A stretch of 64,000 nucleotides of DNA from Mesocentrotus franciscanus (GCA_037976565.1 CP137668.1:31792264-31856263); one strand, 5' to 3'; counted from the first letter of the stretch, positions 14,201 through 24,953 are shown. A program made the numbers and translations. Notes: generated by a model not told the origin, from the letters alone.

Positions 14201-14798
14201 GCTAAAAGATATAGAAGAAGTATTAATCGCGATATTAATCCAAATCAAAATTACTTATAATATTTAACGATTGCAGATCTGTAGGACAGAAATCAGGACC
14301 CAGGCTACCTCGACGTATCGGATGTACTGTCAGCAAGATCAAGCGTGCCTCAATGAACAGGCTAGTTACGAATCACAGTGCACTGGGACAGCGGGGTCTG
14401 TTTGCGTCACCTGCTGTGATACGGACCTCTGCAACGCCCCAACCCCCGGTCCCCCTGCAGCTACAGCTACAACGACGCAGGCACCTACAGAGCCAAGAGG
14501 TAATTTAAATCATGGAAATCTCTTTTCCCTTGCAGCACCAATATTAGATTTGTTTAATGATTCCTAGTGCATCCAATAATGACGCATCGTCAGTCAATAT
14601 GCCGATTGCTAACTTGCACCCAATGCGCCATTTCCAACGCTAACCACACCTGTGAAGAAATTTATAGTGCATGTGCCAATTGATTGTTTTGATAGATGAA
14701 ATATTTTAAGTTCATGATAATCAAGTTTGTCTCCAGTCATACTACCTTTTTCTCTCTTTCTCTTTGCCCATCTCTTTTTTCATATTACCGTCTCGTTC

Positions 14799-14829
<31 letters not shown>

Positions 14830-15184
14830 TTCTCTCCTTGTTCCTTCTGTTTATTTATTTTTCATTTCTAGTTTCTAGTATCTCTGTTTTTTGTATTAAT
14901 TACCCCCTTATATTTAATTTTCAGCTCGTTCGGGCTCATCACACATAAGTTCATCATTGTACAAACTCTTCAGCTCGGCACGGCAGGTCAAATCACAGTA
15001 CGTCATCGAAACATTTCAGGCAGGCTCTCTCATCACATGCGCTATGACCTGCGCACAGACTGCAAATTGTAAATCATTTGGATACAACAGTGTCGATAGA
15101 TTATGCTACATCGTGGGATCGGATACAAATAATCTAACATTTACTTATTCAACAACATGCAACCATTATATACCGGTGATTTGA
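389..15184 (+). CDS. Multi-Ly6-domain secreted protein with C-terminal PAN domain (3' part of gene)
   Basis: Gene model from splice sites and phase. Exon A starts in phase 1 and ends in phase 0 (…AATGAG|gtagga). Exon B starts in phase 0 (ttgcag|ATCTGT) and ends in phase 1 (CCAAGAG|gtagtt). The last exon again starts in phase 1, so every A+B pair is a symmetric cassette that can be added or skipped without changing frame. One cassette encodes CxxC, two further Cys (exon A), then eight Cys ending in a VTCCxxDLCN motif (exon B). That CC-x4-CN ending is the hallmark of Ly6/uPAR three-finger domains. A Thr/Pro/Ala linker follows. The visible product has no membrane segment and ends in a PAN domain, so I infer a secreted or matrix protein. 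The 5' end and signal peptide are outside the window. Units 2-5 are frameshifted, so either they are skipped, are assembly errors, or the gene is decaying. Function unknown. Confidence 0.75.
612..1860 (+). other. Intron B1-A2 with (CT)n tract
   Basis: Non-coding 1249 bp. It holds a CT/TCTT microsatellite at about 1068-1132, roughly 730 bp upstream of exon A, and otherwise AT-rich sequence repeated in each unit. The equivalent introns lie at 3024-4263, 5381-6629, 7739-8991, 10105-11348 and 12462-13356. The last of these lacks the (CT)n block and carries a MITE. Confidence 0.85.
1861..3023 (+). pseudogene. Ly6-like unit 2: exon A 1861-1937 intact, exon B 2803-3023 frameshifted
   Basis: Exon A (77 nt, phase 1 to 0) is open and encodes the IECQYC start of the domain. 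Exon B is 221 nt instead of 223. Two C-runs in the linker after DLCNAPTP are each one C shorter than in unit 1, a net change of -2. The cysteine domain is intact, but the linker frame changes and splicing to the next exon A would meet an in-frame TGA within that exon. The intervening intron 1938-2802 begins with a (GA)n tract about 45 bp after exon A. It could be a genuine lesion or a homopolymer consensus error. Confidence 0.75.
4264..5380 (+). pseudogene. Ly6-like unit 3: exon A 4264-4340 intact, exon B 5159-5380 frameshifted
   Basis: Exon A is intact. Exon B is 222 nt: the second C-run of the linker has one C fewer than in unit 1. This gives an LQLQLQRH tail and a phase-0 end, so joining to the next exon A reads CAA TAG, an immediate stop. 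The Ly6-like part itself is unchanged. The same deletion is present in units 4 and 5. Confidence 0.75.
6630..7738 (+). pseudogene. Ly6-like unit 4: exon A 6630-6706 intact, exon B 7517-7738 frameshifted
   Basis: Structure and the single-C deletion are as in unit 3. Both exons and the intron match unit 3 almost base for base, including the ~56 bp deletion upstream of exon B. Skipping the whole cassette would preserve the reading frame. Confidence 0.75.
8992..10104 (+). pseudogene. Ly6-like unit 5: both exons frameshifted (A 8992-9067, B 9883-10104)
   Basis: Exon A is 76 nt. The usual CCACTCGAGTATG reads CCACTCAGTATG, one G missing, which shifts the frame and brings in TAA at once. Exon B carries the same single-C loss as units 3 and 4. 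The exon A lesion is not in a homopolymer, so this unit is the best candidate for a truly dead cassette. Confidence 0.75.
11349..12461 (+). CDS. Ly6-like unit 6: exon A 11349-11425 and exon B 12239-12461, intact
   Basis: Both exons have the canonical lengths (77 and 223 nt) and are open. The linker reads APTPCPP rather than APTPGPP because GGT has become TGT, which adds an extra Cys outside the domain. The domain is otherwise identical to unit 1. The downstream intron is clearly more diverged and contains a MITE. Confidence 0.85.
12728..12910. mobile_element. MITE (AGGGACTTTTAG family) in intron B6-A7
   Basis: A near-perfect palindrome of about 183 bp with ends AGGGACTTTTAGATTTGCAC and its complement, containing internal copies of CCTTTTAAGGCA in both orientations. 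The same family occurs in a cluster at 40600-41076. The left flank is ATT; the expected ATT on the right is absent and ~540 bp of unit sequence is missing there. No coding capacity. Confidence 0.85.
13357..14499 (+). CDS. Ly6-like unit 7: exon A 13357-13433 and exon B 14277-14499, intact
   Basis: This is the last Ly6-like cassette before the PAN exon. Exon A starts GAATAG rather than CAATAG, turning the junction Ala into Gly, and has one synonymous change (GTA to GTG). Exon B differs from unit 1 at two of 223 positions by my reading (a synonymous ACA/ACG and a Pro/Ala in the linker). The flanking introns carry many substitutions and indels. Splice sites and phases are as in the other units. 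Confidence 0.88.
14024..14260 (+). other. 78-codon ORF inside intron A7-B7, unknown
   Basis: An ATG-initiated ORF ending just before the exon B7 acceptor. It has charged and polar composition with a Lys/Arg-rich end and no domain I recognise. The homologous stretch in units 1 and 2 is interrupted by stops, and in units 3-6 by a ~56 bp deletion. It may be an eroded inserted coding fragment or chance; nothing shows that it is expressed. Confidence 0.2.
14748..14845 (+). repeat. (CT)n-rich tract before PAN exon
   Basis: A pyrimidine-rich microsatellite in the last intron, equivalent in position to the (CT)n tracts downstream of exon B in other units. Confidence 0.85.
14925..15184 (+). CDS. Terminal PAN/apple-domain exon of the Ly6-array gene
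   Basis: Acceptor aattttcag ends at 14924. The exon enters in phase 1 (G|CT, Ala), exactly compatible with the phase-1 end of exon B, and stops with TGA at 15182-15184. About 86 residues: a Ser-rich lead followed by the C-x3-C-x5-C-x3-F-x-Y pattern and RLCYI of PAN/apple domains. These are known as protein- or carbohydrate-binding modules. There is no membrane segment or GPI-type tail after it, so the product should be secreted. AATAAA at 15249-15254 is a plausible poly(A) signal. Confidence 0.82.
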
Positions 15185-17960
15185 AATCAGGTCTTTAAAT
15201 AGGCAGTATCTGCAATATCCCGGGGAACACAAACTGTTCATTTACGTCAATAAATGTTTTATAAACAGAATAAATATTTAACGTTTTGCGAACGTCTTTA
15301 TACGATTGTGTATTTGTTTGGACAAGGTTTTCATGTTTATAACATGTGCACAACCTATTGACATGATTTACCTGTGGATTTTCTGTTTTACGCACTTCGT
15401 AGTTCTTTTGGCGTAAATAATCTTGGGGACATCTTTACACAGAGTTTGGCCAACTTTGGTTATAGTTTGGTAACAACATGGCATAGGCCTATATCATTTT
15501 ATTTAGTCCTTGCCCTACCTTTGCCTTATTGTGCCCAACTCGAACCGGGTTGGCCAAACTCTCCTCATAAATGGTTCTGCATTGAAAAGCGCCATCTCGA
15601 ACCAAATGACAACAACAACTTTCAGGTTGCGATATGATCGACAATATATGACTCGGAGTCCAAAAGACGGACTGCTAAAAATTATGTTAAGGGGCACAGT
15701 GCCCCCCTATCACTTTTTAAGTACCCCAAAATTGCCCCTTTTTTACATAGGAAAAGTGCCCCTTTTCCTTTTAAGTGGTGCCCCTTCCCCTTCTAATAAG
15801 TGCAACTTTTTGCCTCCGATAAGAGCCCCCTATTTTCCTCTTTTCCTTTCTAAAAGTATATTATTTGTTTTCTTCTGATGATTGCCCCCTTTTTTCTCCA
15901 CAACACATGCCCTTATTTAAAAGCAACTTAAAGCAATTATTTTCTTAAATTTCCACCAAAGCTCTCTCGTATTTATAGTTGATATAATTATGTTAATTAT
16001 TAAATGTCTCTGCAGTCTTTCATGATTAGACTGTGGTTAAAACCCATAAGAGTATGTCTGTTTTGCTTTATATAAGATGTAGTTTTTCGCACTGCCCCAA
16101 CCTCATAAATCTTTAATGTTTGGTTCACTCGCTTCGCTCGCTCGCAAATGAATACAATGACAAAGTATGCTGCTTAAGCAGTATCTTGGACCGTGTATAG
16201 AGAGAAACAAAATTTAAAACCATCCATGATAATGTAATCACAATCATGAAAATATAGGGGTATATGGCCAATGTATAAACTTTGTATATTTTCACTGTGA
16301 GGTTTCCCTCTGTAGGTGCCCGGTTTTTTCTACATTATAGAAAAGATTACACATTGCTGTAAATGAGTCATGCTTTACAGCCAGTTTCCACGGTATTAAC
16401 TTATCTTGTTTACATTTTGCACGGGAAACGATGCGGAATTTGAGCCAATTTTCTCGCATAACACTTGGGAGATAAAAACTATAAAAATGACCCATTATAC
16501 TCTCAATGTTTTTTTCTTCTCCTAAATCCTGGCGTAATTATTTGTTATGTATCACGTTTTCGGAATCGTCTTGGTCAGACACAGCGGATGTTATGATTTG
16601 GATAAACAATTTTTCGACTCTCAATTCGAAAATTCATGATTTTTTTGTTGATTTTTTTAAATAAAAATTATTTTTGATGAAGCTACAGAAAAATGGTGTA
16701 AATACTTTGTGACGTATATTTGTTTTAAAGCATTAAGTTTGGTGCCCACCGGTATATTATGTGTACATACATTTACTAAGCGAGAACGGTTGTTATTAAT
16801 GGAACATTGTACAAATATAAACATGACAGAATAAGATTAAAGCAGAAGCAAAACAGACGACGAACCATTGGAAGGGGGAGAATGTAAATTGTATGATAAC
16901 TTGTAAAAGGGTGTTAAGAGTGATATACAAGTTCAAGAAAGTGAGCGAAAAGGGAAATGGACGAAAAGCAAAGTATTGTATTGTCAATACTAGAAATGTA
17001 TTAAAGAAAAGATCTGCATCTGATTATTTAATGAGTACAGGTATAACCATTTATATTTAGCGATTTTGTGTGTGTTTTACTGATATTAACCAGAATGTGA
17101 CTATACAAAAAGTGAGTTTATAAATACATTATAAGAAAGAGGCAGAGCAATATATATAGATTTTTGTATCCATGAGATAATTTGTCAATGATACCCTGAT
17201 GGACACGATGACGTAAGAAGTTACGGTGGTATTTAAACATTATTATTACATGGCGTTCAACATTAAATATATATCAAATCACAGAAAATGCCTTGTGTAA
17301 ATTAATGTAAAGATGTTGGTGGTGATGGTGGTGGCATTGAATGGTGATGTTGTTTTCCTACTGATGCAACAACATGACTTTACAAAATTAATATAGTCAT
17401 GTAGTGAAAATTAATTATACACCCTTCTAGGGGGCGTAAACCCAGGACAATGGCAATAGATTTCAATAAATATGAGCCGGAGTGTATATTATCATTTAGA
17501 CACAAATTCGGAGAACCCAGTAAAGGCAAATTCCTCTCAAAACAGGGAATAACGTAGAGTGAATCTAGAGCTCAAGGCAGTGTCTACAATGGGCATGGGG
17601 AAAGTGGATGTTGTTGATTATATTTTTTGAAAAAATAATGCCGAGATGAATTTCTTTTAAATGTTTGTCATTTTGAAAGTAATTTGTAAGACTAATAATT
17701 AATGGATTTTGAAGATAGTTGAGCCACCGCATTATTTTTCAAATATTTCTATATAATATGTTTATATCATTAGCAGGTTGACTAAATGCCCCGTGCCTTT
17801 GGTATACACCGCCATGGACTGAACGATTACATTTTCTGTGGGTTATTCCCTGTTTTCGAACAATTTGCCTGTTCCCGGATTTCCGAAGGTGTGTCGAATG
17901 ATTATGTTAGAATCTACCTGGGACACAAATCATGTCTGGACAATTAGGAAAACGAAGGAA
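15185..17960. other. Intergenic region, no gene recognised
   Basis: AT-rich sequence after the Ly6-array gene. Around 15690-15900 there is a run rich in GCCCC/CCCCTTTT motifs typical of a decayed repeat. Open frames here are short and show no recognisable domain. Confidence 0.6.
15249..15254 (+). promoter_or_regulatory. Candidate polyadenylation signal AATAAA
   Basis: It lies 65 bp after the PAN-exon stop codon. A second AATAAA follows at about 15269. The position suits the 3' end of the Ly6-array gene. Confidence 0.5.
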
Positions 17961-17967
17961 AATGAAC

Positions 17968-18247
17968 TTAATTATTTGAAATCAAGACCCAAGAGAGAAA
18001 TATATTTTGATATTAGCTCTACAAAGAAATTCTCAGTGTGACCTCACACCTAAAACCAAAAGTAATTTCAAACAAAATGCAGATGCATTTTCATGTAAGA
18101 GTTCTGGTTAATTATTTGAAATCAAGACCCAAGAGAGAATTATATTTTGGTTTTAGCTCTACAAAGAAATTCTCACTGTGACCTCACACCTAAAATCAAA
18201 AGTAATTTCAAACAAAATGCAGATGCATTTTCATGTAAGAGTTCTGG
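17968..18247 (+). repeat. 140-bp tandem duplication
   Basis: Two head-to-tail copies (17968-18107 and 18108-18247), both starting TTAATTATTTGAAATCAAG. They differ at only a few positions. Non-coding. Confidence 0.92.
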
Positions 18248-18249
18248 TT

Positions 18250-21200
18250 AAAGAGCCCATTACTAAAAAGTGTATATTTGATATTCCAAGCAATTGACTT
18301 ATGACATTAAAGGGATAGTTGAGTTTTGTTGCAGAGGGCGCTACACAAAATATTTTTTTTGTGAGATAATGAAAAATTGAGTGTCAAATTTGAAAGAATA
18401 TACAATTTAAATGACAAAATTATCTTTGTTTGATCAAAATCGGTTCAGAGACGGCTGAAATATTCATAAATATAAAAGTTTCTAATATCTGTGGTGCCCC
18501 GAAAATATTCGGTAATTTTGAACCAGTCGTTGAAAAACGAGATAGCGCCTTATACGTTTTATATTCGAGCCAATGCCAATACGGCTTTTTGTTGGCTTTT
18601 TTATGTTGGTTATGTTACGCACAACCAGCCGGCCCGTGTATTGTTACCAGGCGCGTACGCAGCGGGGGTTAAACTCCCCTTCAAATTTTTGTTATGTGTG
18701 TGTTTCGGAGCAAACCCCACCCCCCCCCCCTCCTCAGTTTTTTCTTCAAGTGAAAAAAGGTTTTTTTTCGTGCTAAAGGATGAAACAAAAACTGACCTAA
18801 CCCCCGCTTATTTAGCGGCCGGCTAAGTCGTTGCAAATTTTTTCCTCAAAAACTGGACCAAAAAAAATGTGCTCTTACCAAATTTAAGCTTCAAATTGAT
18901 AATGAATTCATACTAATTAAGTGTCAACGAGTAGGCCTAGCAACGTGACAACATTCTCATAATGTTCGCTTTGCATGAATGAAAAGCAGTGCTACGGTAT
19001 TATGCTAAATACGTCTTTGTCATTTCTACGTTATACTAAAGTATATTCTTAATAAGTTTCCATCTTGCTCAAGGAGAAATTATTGTTATCTTTTAATGGT
19101 TTTATTGATTTTTCCCCTGCTGATCGAAATGACATATACACGCGAACAGGTTGAAAGGATTTTTGCTTAATTGTCTTTTCTTCCTTTAATATTTGAAGGG
19201 GATGTTTTTGTTACGTTTTATCAAATATTCGCTGCCTCGTAAATTTGCTGTTGTTGTTTTTTGTTGTTGTTTTTTTTGTTTTTTTTTTACATTTTCTTTT
19301 TTTTTAGTTCTGTTTTTTTTAAAGTTGTCATTTCATTTTCGTACGCGGTATGGTAACTATGTGAAGTGTCGAAAACAAGTCGGAATTTTACTTCATTTCG
19401 GTATGACATTCAATCAACTAACACATCCCTTCAAACTGCTGTCTGAATTGAAATCTCGTCATTAAACCATGCTTGTTTACCTATTTATATCAACTGAACT
19501 TGTCGTTCCCGTGTTATGTGCTTAATACACGGAACCACCCGGTTCTCAAAATGGGTCAACAAGAATATTCATTATTCTCTTGCCCTTATAATGGTCACGT
19601 GTTTAAAGGTGATCATCGCCTCTTTATATGTTTGTAATCAAAATCCGTTCTCTACATACAAAATAAAAGAAGAATAACAGTGAATGATGAGAGAAAATGA
19701 CGATTTTTTTTTTATTTTTTTTTTTAAACTTTCAAGTCTAGACTAAAAACAATAACAAAAATAATAAAAAACAAAATCAATTTATATAAAATGATAGGCG
19801 TACGGGGGTGGAAGGGGGATAGGGTGGCTGCAGCCTCCCACCCCCTCCCCCCCCTTCCCTGGGATTGTTACAGTTCTGATATTCGGGCAACGATCACCTA
19901 ATATTGACCAGGGCAGCAAGGTGCCCGAATATCCTCCTTTTGAGGTGCCTGAATAGCTTAATATTTGGGCGCAGGGGTCGCCCGAATATGCCCTTTTTGT
20001 AATTTTCACCACAAATATACCTGATTTAGGAAGTGAAGAGTTGATAATGGGGCAAAGGTGATACCTCCCCCATCCATACCCTTCCCCAGCGAAAAGGAAT
20101 GCCTGTACGCCTATGCAGGTACGCCTATGCATGTAATACATGCCAGCATTGGTAGAGAGATTTACATTATCTTCTACACTGATGTAATAGAACATGATAG
20201 CTGAAAAATTATCTCATCTAACTTTACTAAAAGGACCTTATCAACCTTGCTTTTAAATTCAAACATATGAATGAGGAATACTTAGGAACCACGGCATCTT
20301 CAATTTCTTAAACATAAACGCGATCTTTAATCTTCTTATTGCATCGATATTCGCTCGCTACATTATGCCCAGATAAATGAAATGACTTTCGCTCGCATTA
20401 ATGAGGGGGATGTATTTTCAAATCTTTAATGCTTGCACTTGCAAATGGCGTAATCCTTTTCCCTTTCTGTAAACTTTTTATGCAGAAACCGGAGACAGAA
20501 TTAGGTTGACGGTATCCATTAAACGGATTTGGTCAATATAAGTCCAACATTTATATCAATTTTTTAGTATAGTCCTATTGATCATGAATAGAACAAATTA
20601 AACGTCTGCTGGTCGCATTGACATTTCCATTTTCTAATTCATCGTTGACAAGTTTTCTAAAGTAAAACTTTGCGACCAAAAAGCTTTCGGTGACTTGCAT
20701 TTTATCATATAAATGCCAAATCTATGCCTGTAGGTCGGTTTATGCAAAAGACAATACGGGGCGGAAGCAGATTTTTTACGAAGGAGCGGGGGTGAAACGT
20801 CATATCTGGAACATGTTGTCAGGAATCCCGCAGGAGAGGAAGGTGATGAAGAAAAACCGTTCTCGATCTTGTTATTCATTTATGTTATTAATATTCTTTT
20901 ATTATTTTTTTGTGCTCATTATTTGTTCAGGCTTTTCCTCAGTAGGTAGAGAGCGCGGTCATGTTGTCCCCTAACTCGATCCAACTTTGATATTATATTC
21001 CGTTAATGAGGAAAGGGAAATTGACCATCTAAGATTTAGTCCGGGGTGGGGGGTTCTGCCCTAAAATTAAAGCGTGGGCAACCCTGTAGCCATCAATGTG
21101 TTACAGCAAATTCTCTCAGAAATTGCACGTTTCCAAACTCTATCATAATCAGAGAAATTAAATGTCATTATGCTTTTATAAAATGACCTATTCATATCTG

Positions 21201-21440
21201 TCTTTAATCAAAGAGAGCATTTTCTCTGTTAATATAGATTTCCGTCAAATTCTGAATCCGATTAAAGAGTCATGAACTTGGTCCCTAAAAAGAAAAGAAA
21301 ATATGATTCAAAATAAAACATCGATCACGTTCCTAAACGGGTACTTTGCATTAAAAAAACTGTTTACAATAACGGCCTATCTATTTCACTGTGATGTTTG
21401 GGGGGATATTCCCGCCATCCCCCCCCCCCCTGTCATACTT
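18250..21440. other. Intergenic region with decayed repeats, no gene recognised
   Basis: No credible exon seen. Poly-C/poly-G rich stretches occur near 18640-18740 and 19794-20128. The latter is bounded by ATAGGCGTAC at 19794-19803 and its complement at 20105-20114 and again at 20119-20128, with internal repeats of ATATTCGGGC in both orientations. This suggests a decayed inverted-repeat element. Confidence 0.5.
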
Positions 21441-21442
21441 AT

Positions 21443-21499
21443 GGCATTTTTACCACCGGCATTTTTACCGCTGGCATTTTTGTCGCTAGCATTTTTACC
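21443..21499 (+). repeat. 15-bp minisatellite, about 4 copies
   Basis: Four consecutive units of the form GGCATTTTTACCRCY follow a poly-C run. The last unit is incomplete. Confidence 0.85.
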
Positions 21500-21744
21500 A
21501 AAAAAATTTCTTAGGTTATCTTATAATAGTACACCTAATTGTCCTGTGAATTTTAATAATAATTTAAGCATGAATTACAAGTTATGATCATTTTGGGAAA
21601 ATGTAGCATTTCTCAAATGTTACAAGGAAAGTGCTTTAAATAGCATCAGTGCACAATAAGCGGATGCCTGGCGCCTGAACATTTCGTGGGAAGCCCTCAA
21701 AGTATCGATTCTTGATACAAAAAGTGTTATAAATTAAGATTAAT

Positions 21745-22066
21745 GGGTGGTATTCTCTTAAGTTAAGTCGGGACTAAGTCCAGACTTAACAAGAATTTTA
21801 GTTCACACTTCTATGGTATGCTAGGTTTCATCTTCCTCCTTCAATATTCATGACAAAGATAATCTACCAAAGACTTTATTAAAATTCAGTTCATACTCAT
21901 ATTATCTTTTTCTTCCCATTTCATTGCAAAATTAATTTTTTGGACACTTTTCATTGCAGGATTAAAATAATCTGTACAGGGAAAATGAGTTGGCAACAGG
22001 CACTCCATAAAAGTGTGAACTAGTTAAGCCAAGCTTAACTTAGTTCGCGCTATCGGAATACCACCC
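21745..22066. mobile_element. Short inverted-repeat element (MITE-like), ~322 bp
   Basis: Ends GGGTGGTATTC (21745-21755) and GAATACCACCC (22056-22066) are perfect inverted repeats, with a further imperfect inverted match of TTAAGTTAAG-type sequence inside. The flanks give at most a short AAT direct repeat. No coding capacity. Confidence 0.6.
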
Positions 22067-22069
22067 AAT

Positions 22070-23855
22070 ATGATTTACACATACAAGGTACTATGTCCCA
22101 TTTGCAGGCCAACAAAAAATGAAACGGTTAAATTCCAACGGCATTTGAAAGATAATACTAATTTATAACTTCCCTCAAAAAGAAAGGGCTTGAAAATGTC
22201 TTTAGGTGGGAAAATAACGACCATTAGTTGTCGGATCGACTTTAGTGATTGCAATCATTTAAGAAATAGTCTGATTTTAAGACCCTTGTACCGAATGGTC
22301 GTACGTTTTGTGCTTCGCAAAGATTCAATCAGTTTAATTTTGACCATTACAAGACGTGGGTTATTGATGTAGACAATTAATGCTCATGTACATTTTACAG
22401 CTCATTTTATGTATGTTATTACCAAAGAAAAGTCAGTCAGTCACTCAATAGTGTCTGACAGTGAAGCCTAGAAAGTAAACGGGTTTCCTTGCATAATTTG
22501 AATACTAGAACACTGCTAACGTTTAAATTTGACAGATATGACAAACGTGACATACTCATAATTCCTGAAAAGTTCTACAGATTTGATGTTGGCTGCAAAA
22601 GGGATACAGTACCTTTAAGGTAATTCAGCGCTTAAGGATATGTCTTTTATAAAGGCATAGCGACCGTATCAATAACAGATTTTAAAAATATGTGGAGAAA
22701 CCTATAGGGCATGTTAAGCAATGTTCATAACTCTTCTGAGAATGGATATCATAAAATCAATCTTTAGTCAGTATTTTATATCTTAAGGTGAATATTTGAA
22801 GAGTTGAAAAGGTAATACAGTTGTTATTTCCATTAAAAACAACACTTCGTGTTTCCTGCAGTATATTGCTCTTCTCTACTTCGAAACGTTCTTGGAATAA
22901 TGTATTTTGCTTCTTGTTCTCGAAAGATATATTGAAAACATGTTCATGACATTTTACGAATGTCAGCGATGATTTTACCAAGACATTATGGGTAGAATGG
23001 AAAATGAATGTTGCGAAATGTCAAATCGAAAGGTACACGCTTACGGTGCATTGTTGCTAATCAACGCGCACTCTTTTTAACATTTGAAAAGTGGTTCATT
23101 TTACAAAAACGATCATATCTCAAGATACTTCCATCAAAATCTCGTTGCATTTTTCTTTCTAGACAGCCCGTATATGTATATATAAAGAGAGTGAGAGAGA
23201 GAGAGAGAGTCCTAACAAAGAGTAAAAAACTTCGTTGATAAATATATATATATATATATACCCAGAATATGATCCATGATAAATATTAAAGCATAACTTC
23301 TGCAAATATAGTTTTGATATTAGGGAGATATGTGATTCCTCAAACAGAATAATAATCAAAATAATAATGATAATGATAATTGTAGTAATGATAATAATAA
23401 TTGTAATAATGATAATAATATTCACAATGATAACAATAACAATATCAATAGTAACGTTTTCAATAATGATAACAATAATTGTACTGTACACTGTTGAAAT
23501 AAGATAAAAACAGAAATGCCGATATTTAGAATATTCTGTTTTATACCCTGGCTCCCCTCAATAACAAATATACTAAAATAAATCATCGATTAAGCATGCC
23601 CATTCGTCTGGTCTTTTATACTAACTTTACTTTGATCGAGGCATTTATATGTGCTCTATGCCTTAAGAATATAAACAAAATACTCCTAATGGATTTGTGA
23701 CAAAAGAGAAAATAAATGTCATCCTATCAACAATTTATTATCTTCATAACCTAAAGAGCAATCGAATTATTAATTAAGACAATACTCTACCACAACATAT
23801 TTAATCGATAAAGCTATGACGATATATTTGTCCTTTTTTCTTTAAAAAAATAGAA
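22070..23855. other. Intergenic region with microsatellites
   Basis: No gene recognised. Contains (GA)n near 23188-23208, (TA)n at about 23239-23260 and an imperfect AATAAT/GATAAT tract at 23345-23480. Confidence 0.6.
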
Positions 23856-24003
23856 GTGACAGTAATACTATTGGCAGTACTAGTAATCGTAGCAGTAGAA
23901 GTCGTAGTATTAGTAGTCGCAGCAGTAGTAAGTGTAGTAGTAGTACTGGTAGAAGTAGTAGTAGTAGTAGTAGCAGTAGTACTAGTAGCAGTAGTGCTTG
24001 TGG
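23856..24003 (+). repeat. (AGT)n trinucleotide microsatellite
   Basis: About 148 bp of imperfect AGT/AGC repeats. Open frames across it on both strands translate to low-complexity Val- or Thr-rich strings and are not genes. Confidence 0.9.
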
Positions 24004-24082
24004 GGATTTCAATGAAAACTGTGGGCACACATTGGTCAATCATACGTTTTTCAGTAAAGAATCAAACTTTCGCTTAATATTA

Positions 24083-24950
24083 AGGCCGGCTCACACATTG
24101 ACGAATAGGGGGGTACCGCAAGCTACGTTAAGCTGCGAATTGCACTATTGAATTACCCGCCAATCATCGTGTGTTGCCTTCAATTGTCGCTGACGAATCC
24201 GCTAGCGACCGCAGACGGCCGAAATTATCAATCGCGTCCGTCGGCAATTTTTCAGCATGTTGAAAAATTTGTGGCGGCAAAAAAAATTCGTTGTGATTCT
24301 GTTCAGATTTCGTTGGAGACCGCAACCCTCATTTCCTTGACGTTTCCATGCCGTGCGATTCCGTCTCTAGTCGTTTTGAGGTCGTCAGAATGTCGTTGTC
24401 GTTGTCAACGACCATTGACGGCAAAACAACGGCAAGTGACGTCACATCTCGAACCCTGACGACACATTGCAGGGCAAGTAACGAAATTGTAACGACCTTG
24501 GTGCGACGATGGATTGCGAATTTTGGCAAGAGAGTGACGGTTGATGACTGTTGATGGCGGGTCATTTGCGAGTACCTGCGGCATCGCAACGGTGGTCTGC
24601 GATGAGTTACGATTTTGCAACGATGGTCCACGATTTTAAACTTTTAGTGCGATTTTGCACGTTTTGTGACGTCAGTGACTCGCACAAACACACACAGGCT
24701 TTAATGTCGGCCGCTGAGTCACGTCATCGTCGCCGCAACCCACCGTCAGCCGCCGTTCCTTGCCGCCAGACAATCCGCTGCCAGCCGTCTGAGCTCGTTC
24801 TTTGTTGCCGGGCTCCGTCGCTGAAGGTCGTTCCCACCCGTCAGCGAAACTTGGTTTTCCCCTTTTGCCGTCGCTTTGCCGCCAAAATTTGGTGATTTTC
24901 ACGTCCGTCGCCTTTCGCGGGGTCTTTGCCGCTACTATGTGAGCCGGCCT
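24083..24950. mobile_element. GC-rich non-autonomous DNA transposon with TTA target duplication
   Basis: Termini AGGCCGGCTCACA (24083-24095) and TGTGAGCCGGCCT (24938-24950) are perfect inverted repeats, flanked on both sides by TTA (24080-24082 and 24951-24953). A 3-bp TTA/TAA duplication is typical of PIF/Harbinger elements, so I assign it tentatively there. The 868 bp interior is far more GC- and CpG-rich than its surroundings and has no transposase-like ORF. Confidence 0.75.
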
Positions 24951-24953
24951 TTA

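Larger units (their letters stand above)
1..14276 (+). repeat. Tandem array of ~2.36 kb units, each with one Ly6-like exon pair
   Basis: Second exons (exon B) start at 389, 2803, 5159, 7517, 9883, 12239 and 14277, giving spacings of 2414, 2356, 2358, 2366, 2356 and 2038 bp. A typical unit runs exon B, a ~1.25 kb intron with a (CT)n tract, exon A (77 nt), then a ~0.85 kb intron with a (GA)n tract. The introns of the first five units are almost identical and differ mainly in homopolymer and microsatellite length, so amplification is recent. Units 3-6 share a ~56 bp deletion upstream of exon B relative to units 1, 2 and 7. This fits expansion by unequal crossing-over from one unit. The sixth spacing is short because ~540 bp was lost where a MITE now lies. 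The array continues upstream, because exon A of unit 1 lies outside the window. Confidence 0.95.

Noticed and set aside
1..14276. Possibility that the 2.36-kb repeats are rDNA, histone or satellite arrays
   Set aside because: Each unit carries conserved protein-coding exons with consistent splice phases and no rRNA or histone sequence.
21443..21499. Regular 15-bp repeats that could suggest a CRISPR-like array
   Set aside because: No unique spacers and a eukaryotic setting; a simple minisatellite.
24148..24895. Several 70-114 codon ORFs on both strands
   Set aside because: They lie inside a GC-rich DNA transposon, where stops are rare by composition, and show no domain.
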